38,740 bases of DNA, from the NCBI GenBank assembly GCA_020848735.1, contig JADLHO010000011.1:1-38740 (forward strand). The letters run 5' to 3'. The notes under the pieces are model-generated. The model saw nothing but the letters and a program-made list of their open reading frames with translations, did not search any database and was not told the DNA's origin. The translations under genes were made by a program, and so were the position numbers. Each line of letters starts with the position of its first letter. Position 1 is the first letter of the stretch. Origin of the DNA: Planctomycetota bacterium (lineage in GTDB: Bacteria; Planctomycetota; UBA1135; UBA2386). This document shows, one piece after another, positions 8,414-15,950 of this stretch.

Positions 8414-8791
8414 ATGACTGAGCGCACGCCCGTCCGCGGGAAGTTCAAGACCCGCCAGGTCCGCTTCGAGGGCACCGAGGTCGTCCAGAAAGACGGCCTG
8501 ATCGATCCCTCGCGGCGCGCTCGGTCGGGTGAGACGAGCCTCGAGTTGATGCGACGCGGGCGTGCACCCCTCGGCCCGGACGAGATCCCGATCCAGCTCC
8601 ACCACGTGAGCCAGGACGACGACGGGGTGATCCTCGAGCTGCCGGGCTCATTCCATCAGGAGCATTCGGGCATCCTCCATGAACCTGGAAGTACCCGGAT
8701 CGACCGCCTCGCTTTCGCCCGCTGGAAGCAGCGCTACTGGAGGTGCCGCGCGAGGGCTTTCGAACCGGGCTTGCGCAGCGATGACGGCTGA
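8414..8791 (+). CDS. LHH-type HNH/Endonuclease VII nuclease, stand-alone polymorphic-toxin domain
   Basis: The protein has 125 residues. Its core, GRAPLGPDEIPIQLHHVSQ (residues 49-67) with Leu62-His63-His64, then FHQEHSG (80-86) and IDRLAFARWKQRYWRCRA (97-114), matches the LHH family of the HNH/Endo VII nuclease superfamily. That family is otherwise seen as the C-terminal toxin module of large secreted polymorphic toxins, with the order 'L-H-H ... H ... IDR..F...R..YW...A'. The upstream stretch (VVQKDGLIDP) also fits the usual lead-in of these toxin tips. There is no signal peptide, delivery domain or trafficking domain, and the following 86 bases hold no gene that could encode an immunity protein. 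It may be a cytoplasmic nuclease, a domesticated toxin or a displaced toxin tip. It starts 23 bases after the preceding gene. Confidence 0.82.
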   Translation: MTERTPVRGKFKTRQVRFEGTEVVQKDGLIDPSRRARSGETSLELMRRGRAPLGPDEIPIQLHHVSQDDDGVILELPGSFHQEHSGILHEPGSTRIDRLAFARWKQRYWRCRARAFEPGLRSDDG

Positions 8792-8877
8792 GGGCCACGG
8801 CACCTGGCACGTCGCCGGCGAGGTGTCCGGGTGGGCAGGAGATCCGGCGCCTGCGCGGCGCAGTGCGAGGAACTGAG

Positions 8878-10356
8878 ATGGACGGTCGCGCACCGATCGC
8901 CGTCACGGGCGCGAGCGGATACATCGGCGGACGGCTCGTGCCGCGCCTGCTGGCCGCGGGATTCCGCGTGCGCTGCCTCGCGCGCGATCCCGGCAAGCTC
9001 GCGGAACGGGCGTGGGCGAAGGAGCCGGGGGCGGAGATCGTCGCCTGCGATCTCGGGGACGCGGCCGCGCTCGCGCTCGCGCTGCGCGGTTGTCGCGCCG
9101 CCTATTACCTCGTGCATTCGATGCTCGCGGCCGGACCCCGCTATGCCGCGGTCGACCGCGAGCTCGCGCGCGGCTTCGCACGCGCGGCGGCAACGGCAGG
9201 GCTCGAGCGCATCGTCTATCTCGGCGGACTCGGCGAGACCGGCGCGGATCTCAGCGAGCATCTGGGTTCGCGTCGCGAGGTGGAGCGCGAGCTGGGCAAC
9301 GGCGCCGTGCCGCTCACCGTCTTCCGCGCGGCGATGATCGTCGGCTCAGGCTCGGCGTCCTTCGAGATCCTGCGCTATCTGGTCGAGCGTCTGCCGCTGA
9401 TGGTCACCCCGCGCTGGGTGCGCACCGAATGCCAGCCCATCGCGGTGCGCGACGTGCTGCATTACCTCGTCGCCTGTCTCGACGAGCCGCGCACCCTCGG
9501 GCGGACGATCGACATCGGCGGGCCCGATGTCGTCACATACCTCGACCTCATCCAGCAGCTCGCCGCCTTGCGCGGACTGCGGCGACGCTTGGTCGTGCCG
9601 CTGCCCTGTCTCACTCCGAAGCTGAGCTCGCTGTGGATCCACCTCGTCACGCCCATCAGCGCGCGCATCGCGCGCCCGCTCGCCGAGGGCCTGCGCAATC
9701 GCGTGGTCTGTCGCGACGCGCTCGCGCAGGAGCTGCTGCCCCACCGCTTCCTGCCCGTGCGCGAGGCGATGGCCGCAGCGCTCGGGCAGGAGGCCGAGGG
9801 GACGACCGAGACGCGGTGGTCGGATGCCGGTGTCGTCCCCGGTGATCCCGATTGGGCCGGCGGGACGGTCTTCGTCGATGCCCGCGAGCTCGAGATCGAT
9901 GCACCGCCGGGCGCGGTGTTCGCCGCGATCGCGCGGCTCGGCGGCAGGCACGGCTGGTACGCGGCGAACTGGCTCTGGCGACTCCGCGGCATCCTCGACA
10001 AGCTCGTCGGTGGGCCGGGCCTGCGCCGCGGGCGCCGCGATCCGGAGCATCTGCGCTACGGCGACGCGCTCGACTTCTGGCGCGTCCTCGCGGTGGAACC
10101 CGAGCGCCGGCTCGAGCTCGTCGCCGAGATGAAGCTGCCCGGCGTCGCTCGCCTCGAGTTCGAGCTCGAGCCCCTCGACGACGGCCGCCGCTGCCGCCTC
10201 CGCCAGGTCGCCCGCTTCAAGCCGCGCGGTCTGCTCGGGCTCGCGTATTGGTATGCGGTTCTACCTCTGCACGGCCATGTGTTCCGCGGCATGCTGCGCG
10301 GCATCCGCGCCGCGGCGGAGACGCGCGTCGACGCCCGCAGGATCCCGGAGCCCTGA
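8878..10356 (+). CDS. NAD(P)-binding SDR-family protein with C-terminal DUF2867 domain
   Basis: The protein has 492 residues from the ATG at 8878, which has GAGG 8 bases upstream; an in-frame GTG at 8863 lacks this. The N-terminus shows a Rossmann nucleotide-binding loop TGASGYIGG (10-18), then ARDP, and an atypical (extended NmrA-like) short-chain dehydrogenase pattern with YYLVHSM and RIVYLGGLGE. It lacks a clear YxxxK catalytic pair. Residues about 335-480 (GWYAANWLWRLRGILDKLVG, LRYGDALDFWRVLAVEP) match DUF2867, a helix-grip or START-like fold usually fused to this SDR type. It resembles the YbjT/YwnB family of predicted NAD(P)-binding quinone- or lipid-linked oxidoreductases. The substrate is unknown. 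Its stop lies 8 bases before the next gene. Confidence 0.88.
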   Translation: MDGRAPIAVTGASGYIGGRLVPRLLAAGFRVRCLARDPGKLAERAWAKEPGAEIVACDLGDAAALALALRGCRAAYYLVHSMLAAGPRYAAVDRELARGFARAAATAGLERIVYLGGLGETGADLSEHLGSRREVERELGNGAVPLTVFRAAMIVGSGSASFEILRYLVERLPLMVTPRWVRTECQPIAVRDVLHYLVACLDEPRTLGRTIDIGGPDVVTYLDLIQQLAALRGLRRRLVVPLPCLTPKLSSLWIHLVTPISARIARPLAEGLRNRVVCRDALAQELLPHRFLPVREAMAAALGQEAEGTTETRWSDAGVVPGDPDWAGGTVFVDARELEIDAPPGAVFAAIARLGGRHGWYAANWLWRLRGILDKLVGGPGLRRGRRDPEHLRYGDALDFWRVLAVEPERRLELVAEMKLPGVARLEFELEPLDDGRRCRLRQVARFKPRGLLGLAYWYAVLPLHGHVFRGMLRGIRAAAETRVDARRIPEP

Positions 10357-10364
10357 TCTCGACC

Positions 10365-10940
10365 ATGTCTCGACGCACTCGCACGACGCTCGCCGTCCTC
10401 GCCACATCCTGGCTCGCGGCCTGCACCGCGGTCACGGCGGACCCCGAACGCGCCGCCGGCCGCTTCCCCGAGGATTGGCTGGGCACCTGGCAGGGCCAGC
10501 TGCGGATCCTCGGCCCCGAGGGTGAACGCGATCGCATCGACGTGGAGCTCGAGATCGCCGTCGGCGACGAGCCGTCCCGCTGGAACTGGACGCTCGTCTA
10601 TTCAGGCCGCGCGGGTCGCTCGGAGCGCCCATACCAGCTGCTCGCACGCAATCCCGCGGAGGGCACCTGGGCGATCGACGAGCGCAATGGCATCGTCATC
10701 GAGGCACGCCTGCTCGACGGCACCTTCCATTGCTGCTTCGACGTCGGGAGCGCGCGCATCCTCTGGCGGCAGACGCTGCTCGCCGCGGGCACGCCGCACG
10801 AGCGGGTCGAATTGGAGATCCTCGCCGCGAGCACCGTGCCGGTGGCGACGGCACCCGCCGACGGCAGACCGGAGGCGACGTCGAGCTGGCCGCCGCACCA
10901 GGTCCAGCGCGCCGTGCTCCGGCGACGCAGCGGGACCTGA
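10365..10940 (+). CDS. Lipoprotein of unknown function
   Basis: The protein has 191 residues, with a lipoprotein signal peptide (TTLAVLATSWLAAC, Cys at about 20) and a lipobox L-A-A-C. The mature part starts with FPEDWLGTWQGQLRILGPEG and continues as alternating strands (ELEIAVGDEP, WTLVYSGRAG, NGIVIEARLLDGTFHCCFDV), like a small lipocalin-like or calycin beta-barrel. That fold call is inference. It follows the SDR-DUF2867 gene by 8 bases and precedes the secreted protein at 11001 by 60 bases, so the three may share a transcript. Confidence 0.75.
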   Translation: MSRRTRTTLAVLATSWLAACTAVTADPERAAGRFPEDWLGTWQGQLRILGPEGERDRIDVELEIAVGDEPSRWNWTLVYSGRAGRSERPYQLLARNPAEGTWAIDERNGIVIEARLLDGTFHCCFDVGSARILWRQTLLAAGTPHERVELEILAASTVPVATAPADGRPEATSSWPPHQVQRAVLRRRSGT

Positions 10941-11000
10941 GCGACGCGCCGGCGACATCCGGCTGTCGAGCGGCAGCGCCGGGACCGGCATGATCCGCGC

Positions 11001-12632
11001 ATGCTCCGCAAGCCTGCCCGCGTGCCTGCGCTCGTCGCCCTCGGCCTCCTGCTTCCGGGTCTCGGCGCCCAGGATCGGCTCGCCGAGGAGCTCCGCACGC
11101 AATGCGCCGCGAACGGCAGGGCGGCGCGGAGCGCCTGGCAGCACGCGCATCGCTACCTGCACGCGTGGCTCGCGCAGGCGGACGAGCGCTCCGGTCTCAT
11201 CCCGAGCAATCTGACGCGGGGCAAGGACCTCTTCGAGCCCCACAATGCGGCCGCCGACAACTGGTCGTTCATGGTGCTGGTCGCCGCGCTGACCGACCGC
11301 GCGCTCTACGAGGGCCGCATGCACGAGATGCTCGCCGCGGAGACGCGCCTCACGAGCCGCATCGATCGCCTGCCCGACACCTATCGCTTCTCCACGCAGG
11401 GCTTCGCGCACGACACGGCCGAGGGCGCGAAGGTCGACATGAAGCGCGTGATCTTCGCCGCCTCCGAATACGTGAAGGACGGCCTCATGCCGATCCACGA
11501 GCTGCTCGGCGGGACCGCCTTCACCGCGCGCATGCTCGGCATCCAGGAAGACGTCTGGAAGCACGCCGCGATCGACACGCCGGCCGGCCCCATTCCGGCG
11601 GACGACCCCGAGGTCACCGGCGAGCAGCTGCAGGTCGTGTCCCGCCTGTTCTGGATCACGGGTGAGGAGAGGTGGCTCGAGTTCGGTTGTCGCCTCGGGG
11701 ATTTCTGGCTGCTGGGCGATCGCCATCCCACGCGGCACGGCAAGGTCCTGCGCCTGCGCGACCACGGCTGCGAGCTGATCTCCGGGCTCTCCGAGCTCTA
11801 TTTCGCCTGCGCCCACGCGCGGAAGGACAAGGCGAAGCTCTACCGCGAACCGCTGCACGCCCTGCTCGACCGCATCCTCGAGGTCGGCGTGAACGAGCAC
11901 GGGATGATGTGGAACCAGATCGACCCGCAGAGCGGGACGGTCCTGCAGAAGGGCTGGAGCGACGGCTTCGGTTACGTCGGCGACGCGTTCTGGACCGTCG
12001 CGGCCGTCGACGGCACGGAGCGCCACCGCGAGCTCGTCCTGCGGCAGCTCGCGAACCTGGATGCCCATTACCGGGGCTACGCCTGGGAGGGCACGAGCGC
12101 CGACGGCTATGCCGATGCGATCGAGGGTGCGTTGAACCTCTTCGCCCGCGAACAGGACAGCGCGGCCGTGCGCAGCGCCGCGGCGTGGTTCGACTCCGAG
12201 ATCCTCGTGATGCTCGGCAAGCAGCAGGAATCGGGCATCGTCGAGGGCTGGCACGGCGACGGCAACTTCGCGCGCACCGCGCTGATGTACGCGCTCTGGA
12301 AGCAGCAGGGCTGTCGCATCGAGCCCTGGCGCCAGGACCTCGCGCTCGGCGCCGTGCGCGACGCCGCGGCGTTGACCCTGCGCCTCGCCGTCGAGGAACC
12401 CTGGCAGGGCCGGATCGTCTTCGACGCGATCCGTCACCGCACGGTCATGCACCTGCCCGCGGATTACCCGCGCATCAACCAGTTCCCGGAGTGGTTCACG
12501 GTGGAGGCCGAGGGGCGCTATCGGGTGACGCGCGGGAGCGAGGCGCAGGAGTTGGATGGGCTCGCGCTCCTCTCGGGTCTCGAGCTGAAGATCGAGGACG
12601 CGGTCGAGCTCCGCGTCGAGCGCCTGCGCTGA
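11001..12632 (+). CDS. Secreted alpha/alpha-barrel (six-hairpin glycosidase-like) protein
   Basis: The protein has 543 residues. Residues 1-23 are a signal peptide (VPALVALGLLLPGLGAQ). The rest is helical, with Trp/Gly-rich loops between helix pairs (HNAAADNWSFMVLVAALTDR, WSDGFGYVGDAFWTVAAVDG, YADAIEGALNLFARE, WHGDGNFARTALMYALWKQQ). This is the pattern of (alpha/alpha)6 toroids such as heparinases, glycoside hydrolases and lyases. No family-specific catalytic signature is certain. HGMMWNQIDPQSG and GHG-like loops could line a pocket. A role in extracellular glycan handling is likely but unproven. The stop is followed by a 102-base gap that contains a UUCG-looped hairpin. Confidence 0.65.
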   Translation: MLRKPARVPALVALGLLLPGLGAQDRLAEELRTQCAANGRAARSAWQHAHRYLHAWLAQADERSGLIPSNLTRGKDLFEPHNAAADNWSFMVLVAALTDRALYEGRMHEMLAAETRLTSRIDRLPDTYRFSTQGFAHDTAEGAKVDMKRVIFAASEYVKDGLMPIHELLGGTAFTARMLGIQEDVWKHAAIDTPAGPIPADDPEVTGEQLQVVSRLFWITGEERWLEFGCRLGDFWLLGDRHPTRHGKVLRLRDHGCELISGLSELYFACAHARKDKAKLYREPLHALLDRILEVGVNEHGMMWNQIDPQSGTVLQKGWSDGFGYVGDAFWTVAAVDGTERHRELVLRQLANLDAHYRGYAWEGTSADGYADAIEGALNLFAREQDSAAVRSAAAWFDSEILVMLGKQQESGIVEGWHGDGNFARTALMYALWKQQGCRIEPWRQDLALGAVRDAAALTLRLAVEEPWQGRIVFDAIRHRTVMHLPADYPRINQFPEWFTVEAEGRYRVTRGSEAQELDGLALLSGLELKIEDAVELRVERLR

Positions 12633-12706
12633 TCCACGGATCCAGGCGAGCGCTGCGGAATCCGCCGCTCGCTCGAGCAGATCGCGGCACCAGCAGTCCT
12701 TCCCGG

Positions 12707-12730
12707 GGTCGGCCCCTTCGGAGACCGACC
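12707..12730 (+). terminator. Hairpin before the 45-residue ORF; terminator or leader element
   Basis: GGTCGG (12707-12712) pairs with CCGACC (12725-12730), with CTTCGG in the loop. It sits between the stop of the secreted protein at 12632 and the ATG at 12735, only 4 bases before the latter. It may terminate the first gene or mask the start of the second. No T-run is present. Confidence 0.3.
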
Positions 12731-12734
12731 TCAG

Positions 12735-12872
12735 ATGACTGCAATCACCCGTGAGAGCCTCGTGCTCGCCCTCGTCCGCGTCGTCCTCATCCTCGCGCTC
12801 GCGGCGCTCCTCGCGCTGTCGCCCATCCTCTTCCATTCGGCGTTCAACGACGGCGATTGGCTGCGCGCCTGA
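12735..12872 (+). CDS. 45-residue single-pass membrane protein at the head of the TonB-like operon
   Basis: ATG 12735 to TGA 12872 encodes 45 residues. Residues 9-32 form one hydrophobic helix (LVLALVRVVLILALAALLAL), followed by SPILFHSAFNDGDWLRA. Third codon positions are almost all G or C, as in its neighbours, which supports coding. No good Shine-Dalgarno sequence is visible and the start lies directly behind a hairpin. It could be a small accessory subunit of the membrane complex encoded downstream, or an independent small membrane protein. It is short enough that a chance frame cannot be fully excluded. Confidence 0.5.
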   Translation: MTAITRESLVLALVRVVLILALAALLALSPILFHSAFNDGDWLRA

Positions 12873-12881
12873 GGGGGCGCG

Positions 12882-12892
12882 CGCGCGACAGA
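12882..12892 (+). promoter_or_regulatory. CGCGACAGATC motif upstream of the TonB-like operon
   Basis: The 11-mer CGCGACAGATC lies 40 bases upstream of the ATG at 12933, in the only sizeable gap inside this gene group. Identical 11-mers in the same orientation precede the starts at 36639 and 27279. It may be part of a promoter or a regulator-binding site. Confidence 0.4.
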
Positions 12893-12932
12893 TCGCGGGC
12901 GCTCGTGACCTTCTCCGCGGCGGAGGTCCACG

Positions 12933-13781
12933 ATGCCCCGACCCGATCCGTTGCCGTCGCGCCGCCGAGCGCACACCCTGGCCGTCCTCGCGGCCGTGCT
13001 GCCCCTCGCGTGCAGCGCGCCGCCGAGCTTCGTCACCGAGCTCGACGCCGCCGCCGCCTGTCTCGACTCCCTGCGCTTCGACGAAGCCGCCGTGCGGCTC
13101 GACGTCGCGCTCACCGCCGCGCGCTCCAACGACGACCGCGCGCAGGTGCTCGCGATGCAGCTCGAGGCGCAGCTCGCGCGCAAGGACCTCGAGCAGGCCG
13201 CATTCGCCGTCGAGCGCCTCCGCCTCATCGCGCCCGCCGCCTTCGTCACCTGGAAGGCGCAGGCCGTGCTCGATCTCCGGCTCGAGGGCAGCGTTGCGGC
13301 GCGCAAGGCGCTGCAGGCGGCGAAGGGCCGCATGCGCGCCGAGGGCCAGACGAGCTGGGTGCGCGACTTCGAGAAGCTGCTCGACGCGCTCGATGCGTTC
13401 CGCGACGGCGATCTGGTCGCCACGCGCCAGCGCCTCGACGGCATCACCCACAGCGACGTGCTGCCGTCGGCCGCCTGGCTGGGTGCACGCCTCGATGCGA
13501 TCGAGTCGGTCCAGACCCAGCGCATCTCCGCCGCTCGCCGCGACGGTGCCCGCGAGGGACTCCTCGATCTCTGGCACGCCGCCGCCCGCGAGCCGGCATT
13601 GCAGGACGCCATTGCCACCCGCGCGCGACAGATCGGTGTGCCCCTGCCGCCTTCACCCGCTGGTCCGGACGAACTCGTCGAACGAGGCCTCCGGACCCCT
13701 TCCCCGCTCGCCGTCGCCAGTCTCGCCGCGGTGGCGCGACTGGCCGTCGAGCAGACCCCGCTCCGTACGAGAGCCCTTTGA
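12933..13781 (+). CDS. Lipoprotein with TPR-like helical repeats
   Basis: The protein has 282 residues, and a strong GGAGG lies just upstream of the ATG. The N-terminus has a twin-Arg-like basic stretch, a hydrophobic core and a lipobox (VLPLACSAPP, Cys near 28), so it is a predicted lipoprotein. The mature part is built from helix pairs (ELDAAAACLDSLRFDEAAVR, LAMQLEAQLARKDLEQAAF, AFVTWKAQAVLDLRLEG) that look like degenerate TPR/Sel1-type repeats. Such repeats usually hold protein partners together. It is the first long gene of the operon that ends in an ExbB/ExbD/TonB-like trio, so it may link that motor to the outer membrane or cell wall. That role is inferred from context. Confidence 0.75.
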   Translation: MPRPDPLPSRRRAHTLAVLAAVLPLACSAPPSFVTELDAAAACLDSLRFDEAAVRLDVALTAARSNDDRAQVLAMQLEAQLARKDLEQAAFAVERLRLIAPAAFVTWKAQAVLDLRLEGSVAARKALQAAKGRMRAEGQTSWVRDFEKLLDALDAFRDGDLVATRQRLDGITHSDVLPSAAWLGARLDAIESVQTQRISAARRDGAREGLLDLWHAAAREPALQDAIATRARQIGVPLPPSPAGPDELVERGLRTPSPLAVASLAAVARLAVEQTPLRTRAL

Positions 13782-13795
13782 GACAGGACCAGAAG

Positions 13796-14212
13796 ATGCA
13801 GCCGATCCCCCGCCTCGCGACGCTCGCCGTCGCCGTCCTCCTGCTCGCGGCCTGCTCGAGCCCGCCGCGCCCGCAGCTCCCGCAGCTCGAGTCGATCATG
13901 GCGCCGCCGCGGGCACCCTTCGAGACGGCCCTGGCGAAGGAGCTCGACAAGCTCCGCGCGCCCGAGCCGAAGCCTGGCGACTCGTCCGACTCCTCGGCCG
14001 AAGCCCTGCGCTCCGCGATCCAGCGCGAGCAGGACCTCGAGCGCGAGCTGCGCGCGGGCTATGCGCGCGACGGCGCGCTGCCCCCGGAGCTCGTGCAGCA
14101 GCTCCACGAGGCGCGCGACTCGCGCTACGACGCGCTCTATCGCGCGCTCGTCGACGACCCGAGCACCCCGCTCCCCGAAGGCGTCGCCGCGATCGCCGGA
14201 GGTGCGCGATGA
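13796..14212 (+). CDS. Small lipoprotein of the TonB-like operon
   Basis: The protein has 138 residues, with a signal peptide and lipobox (AVAVLLLAACSSPP, Cys at 20). The first 40 mature residues are Pro-rich (PPRPQLPQLESIMAPPRAPF). The remainder is charged and helical with a possible coiled coil (SAIQREQDLERELRAGY, LVQQLHEARDSRYDALYRAL). It starts 14 bases after the preceding lipoprotein gene, and its stop overlaps the next start in ATGA (14209-14212), implying translational coupling. The function is unknown. Confidence 0.75.
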   Translation: MQPIPRLATLAVAVLLLAACSSPPRPQLPQLESIMAPPRAPFETALAKELDKLRAPEPKPGDSSDSSAEALRSAIQREQDLERELRAGYARDGALPPELVQQLHEARDSRYDALYRALVDDPSTPLPEGVAAIAGGAR

Positions 14213-15192
14213 AGCGCTCCCGCACCGAGGCCGTCTCCGCCCCGGAGATCGCCCTGCCGATCGTGATCTTCGCCATGCTCTGCGTGCAGGGTCTGCTCGG
14301 CGCCCAGCAGCCGGCACCGGCGGGCGACGGTGAGTCCGTCGTCAGCCGCACGCTGCGGATCGTCGAGCAGCACCAGAAGGAGCTCGAGCGCATCGGCGAG
14401 GCGATGAGCCCCGAGTACCAGAAGCTCGACGACGCGCTCCGCGCCGTCGACTCCGCTTACGCGGATACCGCGATCCCCGAACGTGAGCGCCTGGCGCGCG
14501 CCGCGCAGGCGAAGGACGCCGTCCTCGCCTCGCTCGACGCGATCCTCGACCGCGAGGCCGAGACCAAGCGCCTCTTCGGCGCGCAGATCGACGCGCTCCG
14601 CGGGGCCTGGGCCCGCGCTGCCGGCGACGGCGCGCTGCGCGCCGAGGCGGGCACGACCGATGTCCACCGCGAGCAACGCAAGGAGGTCGCGGCGGCGATC
14701 GCGCTCGATCCGGCGACTCCGCCCGAATGGCGCGAGCTCTTCCAGATGGCCTTCGAGCTGCTCGAGCTCGACGAGGCCGGCATGGACGAACTCTCCGCGC
14801 AGGAGCAGGCCATGATGCAGGAGACCCTCGCGGCGCTGGACGCGATGCGCAAGGAGTTCTACCTCTCCTATGCGGAGCAGGCCCGGGCCTTCCACGCGCT
14901 GCGCTCCCTGCGCCGTTCGGAAGCGCTGCAGAAGGATCTGCTGCTCTCCGCGAAGGACCTCGAGGCATTGCGCGAGGTCGGCCTCGCCGCGCGCGAAGGT
15001 GCCAAGCGACTCCTCAAGCGCGACGCCGGCGGCTCGACCGCCACGACCAAGGTCATCCGTGAGCTGCTCGATCGCCTGCAGAAGGGCCGCGGCAAGCCCA
15101 TGGGCGAACCCCGCAGCAAGGAACAGCAGAAGCGGAGCATGCAGGAGTACGCCGCTCGCCTCCGCGATCGCGTCGCGAAGGCCGGAGGCTGA
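14209..15192 (+). CDS. Membrane-anchored coiled-coil envelope protein
   Basis: The protein has 327 residues. One hydrophobic segment lies near the N-terminus (IALPIVIFAMLCVQGLLG, about 14-31), after which it is almost wholly helical with long charged coiled-coil stretches (VEQHQKELERIGEAMSPEY, ELLELDEAGMDELSAQEQAM). This suggests a signal anchor or signal peptide with a periplasmic rod. It is translationally coupled to the gene before it (4-base overlap) and separated by 3 bases from the ExbB-like gene after it. The placement fits a periplasmic partner of the ExbB/ExbD-like channel, as a fixed stator or transmission rod. I recognise no family. Confidence 0.72.
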   Translation: MKRSRTEAVSAPEIALPIVIFAMLCVQGLLGAQQPAPAGDGESVVSRTLRIVEQHQKELERIGEAMSPEYQKLDDALRAVDSAYADTAIPERERLARAAQAKDAVLASLDAILDREAETKRLFGAQIDALRGAWARAAGDGALRAEAGTTDVHREQRKEVAAAIALDPATPPEWRELFQMAFELLELDEAGMDELSAQEQAMMQETLAALDAMRKEFYLSYAEQARAFHALRSLRRSEALQKDLLLSAKDLEALREVGLAAREGAKRLLKRDAGGSTATTKVIRELLDRLQKGRGKPMGEPRSKEQQKRSMQEYAARLRDRVAKAGG

Positions 15193-15195
15193 GCC

Positions 15196-15558
15196 ATGCT
15201 CCGCTGGCTCATCGATTCGCAGTCGTTGCCCGGCCTGATGTGGACGATGGTCGGTCTGTCCGTCGTCCTCGTCGCGGGCGCGCTCTTCCTGTTCCTCGCC
15301 CGCTTCGCCGCGAAGGCATTGCCGGGCGAGGACTGGACGCGCGAGCTCCTCGCGCTCGGTGCCGAGCTCGGGCCGATGCTCGGCATCCTCGGCACGGTCT
15401 GCGGGCTCTCGCTCGGCTTCGGCATCGTCGGCGGTGCCGACACGCGCGACGCGATGATCGCCTCGCTGAAGTCGGCGCTCTACAGCACCGCGCTCGGCCT
15501 CGTGCTCGCGAAGCTGGCGCTCTGCACGCTGTTCCTGACGGCGAGGCGGGCCCCGTGA
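15196..15558 (+). CDS. Minimal ExbB/TolQ/MotA-like proton channel subunit
   Basis: The protein is only 120 residues with three membrane segments: about 14-36 (LMWTMVGLSVVLVAGALFLF), 58-78 (LGPMLGILGTVCGLSLGFGI) and 94-115 (ALYSTALGLVLAKLAL). The second and third carry the family core. GTVCG (67-71) matches ExbB 'GTVWG' with its conserved Thr. STALGL (97-102) matches 'ATALGL' with the second conserved Thr. The Glu at the head of this helix in ExbB (Glu176) is Ser93 here, and the large cytoplasmic loop of ExbB (about 240 residues in all) is reduced to about 20 residues. The GGAGG Shine-Dalgarno sequence lies inside the end of the preceding gene, and the stop overlaps the next start (GTGA). I take it to energise the TonB-like protein encoded two genes on. 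Confidence 0.78.
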   Translation: MLRWLIDSQSLPGLMWTMVGLSVVLVAGALFLFLARFAAKALPGEDWTRELLALGAELGPMLGILGTVCGLSLGFGIVGGADTRDAMIASLKSALYSTALGLVLAKLALCTLFLTARRAP

Positions 15559-15950
15559 ACCAGAAGCGCATCTGGGCCGTCTCGGCCCTCGACCTCGTCT
15601 TCCTCGTGCTCGGCAGCGTCCTGCTCGTCGCGCAGGGCTTCGAGCGCGGCCTCGATCATCTGCGTCTGCGCCTGCCCGAGGGCGTGGGCGTCGACGGACG
15701 CCTCGCGCGCGACAGCCGCGCCGTGCTCGTCGCCATCGATGCGGACGGGCTGAGCGTCGACGGCATTGCCATTGCGCCCGACGACCTCGAGTCCGCCGCG
15801 CGGACGGCACGCGATCGCGGCGCCGACGAAGCCGTCGTCGCCGCCTCGCGCGAGGTCGCCGTCGCCAGGCTCGTGCCCGTGCTCGGCGTCTTGCGTCGGG
15901 TGGGCTTCGAATCCGTCCGCATTCCCCTCGTCGAGGAGCATCCGAAATGA
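15555..15950 (+). CDS. ExbD/TolR-like subunit
   Basis: The protein has 131 residues from a GTG at 15555 that overlaps the stop of the ExbB-like gene by 4 bases. One membrane helix (VSALDLVFLVLGSVLLVAQ, 9-27) contains Asp13, which aligns with the essential membrane Asp of ExbD/TolR (ExbD 'IDVMLVLLI'). The periplasmic domain has the family order: AVLVAIDADGLSVDGIAI, then an Arg/Asp-rich helix, a strand DEAVVAASREV, and the closing helix ARLVPVLGVLRRVGF. This pairing of strand VxIDADG, strand VVAAS and helix is the usual ExbD fold. With the ExbB-like protein it should form a proton-conducting complex in the inner membrane. The 4-base overlap on both sides supports a fixed stoichiometry. Confidence 0.8.
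   Translation: MNQKRIWAVSALDLVFLVLGSVLLVAQGFERGLDHLRLRLPEGVGVDGRLARDSRAVLVAIDADGLSVDGIAIAPDDLESAARTARDRGADEAVVAASREVAVARLVPVLGVLRRVGFESVRIPLVEEHPK

Noticed and set aside
13624..13634. In-gene copy of CGCGACAGATC as a regulatory site
   Set aside because: It lies inside a coding region in frame with Arg-Gln-Ile codons and has no downstream start at a matching distance.
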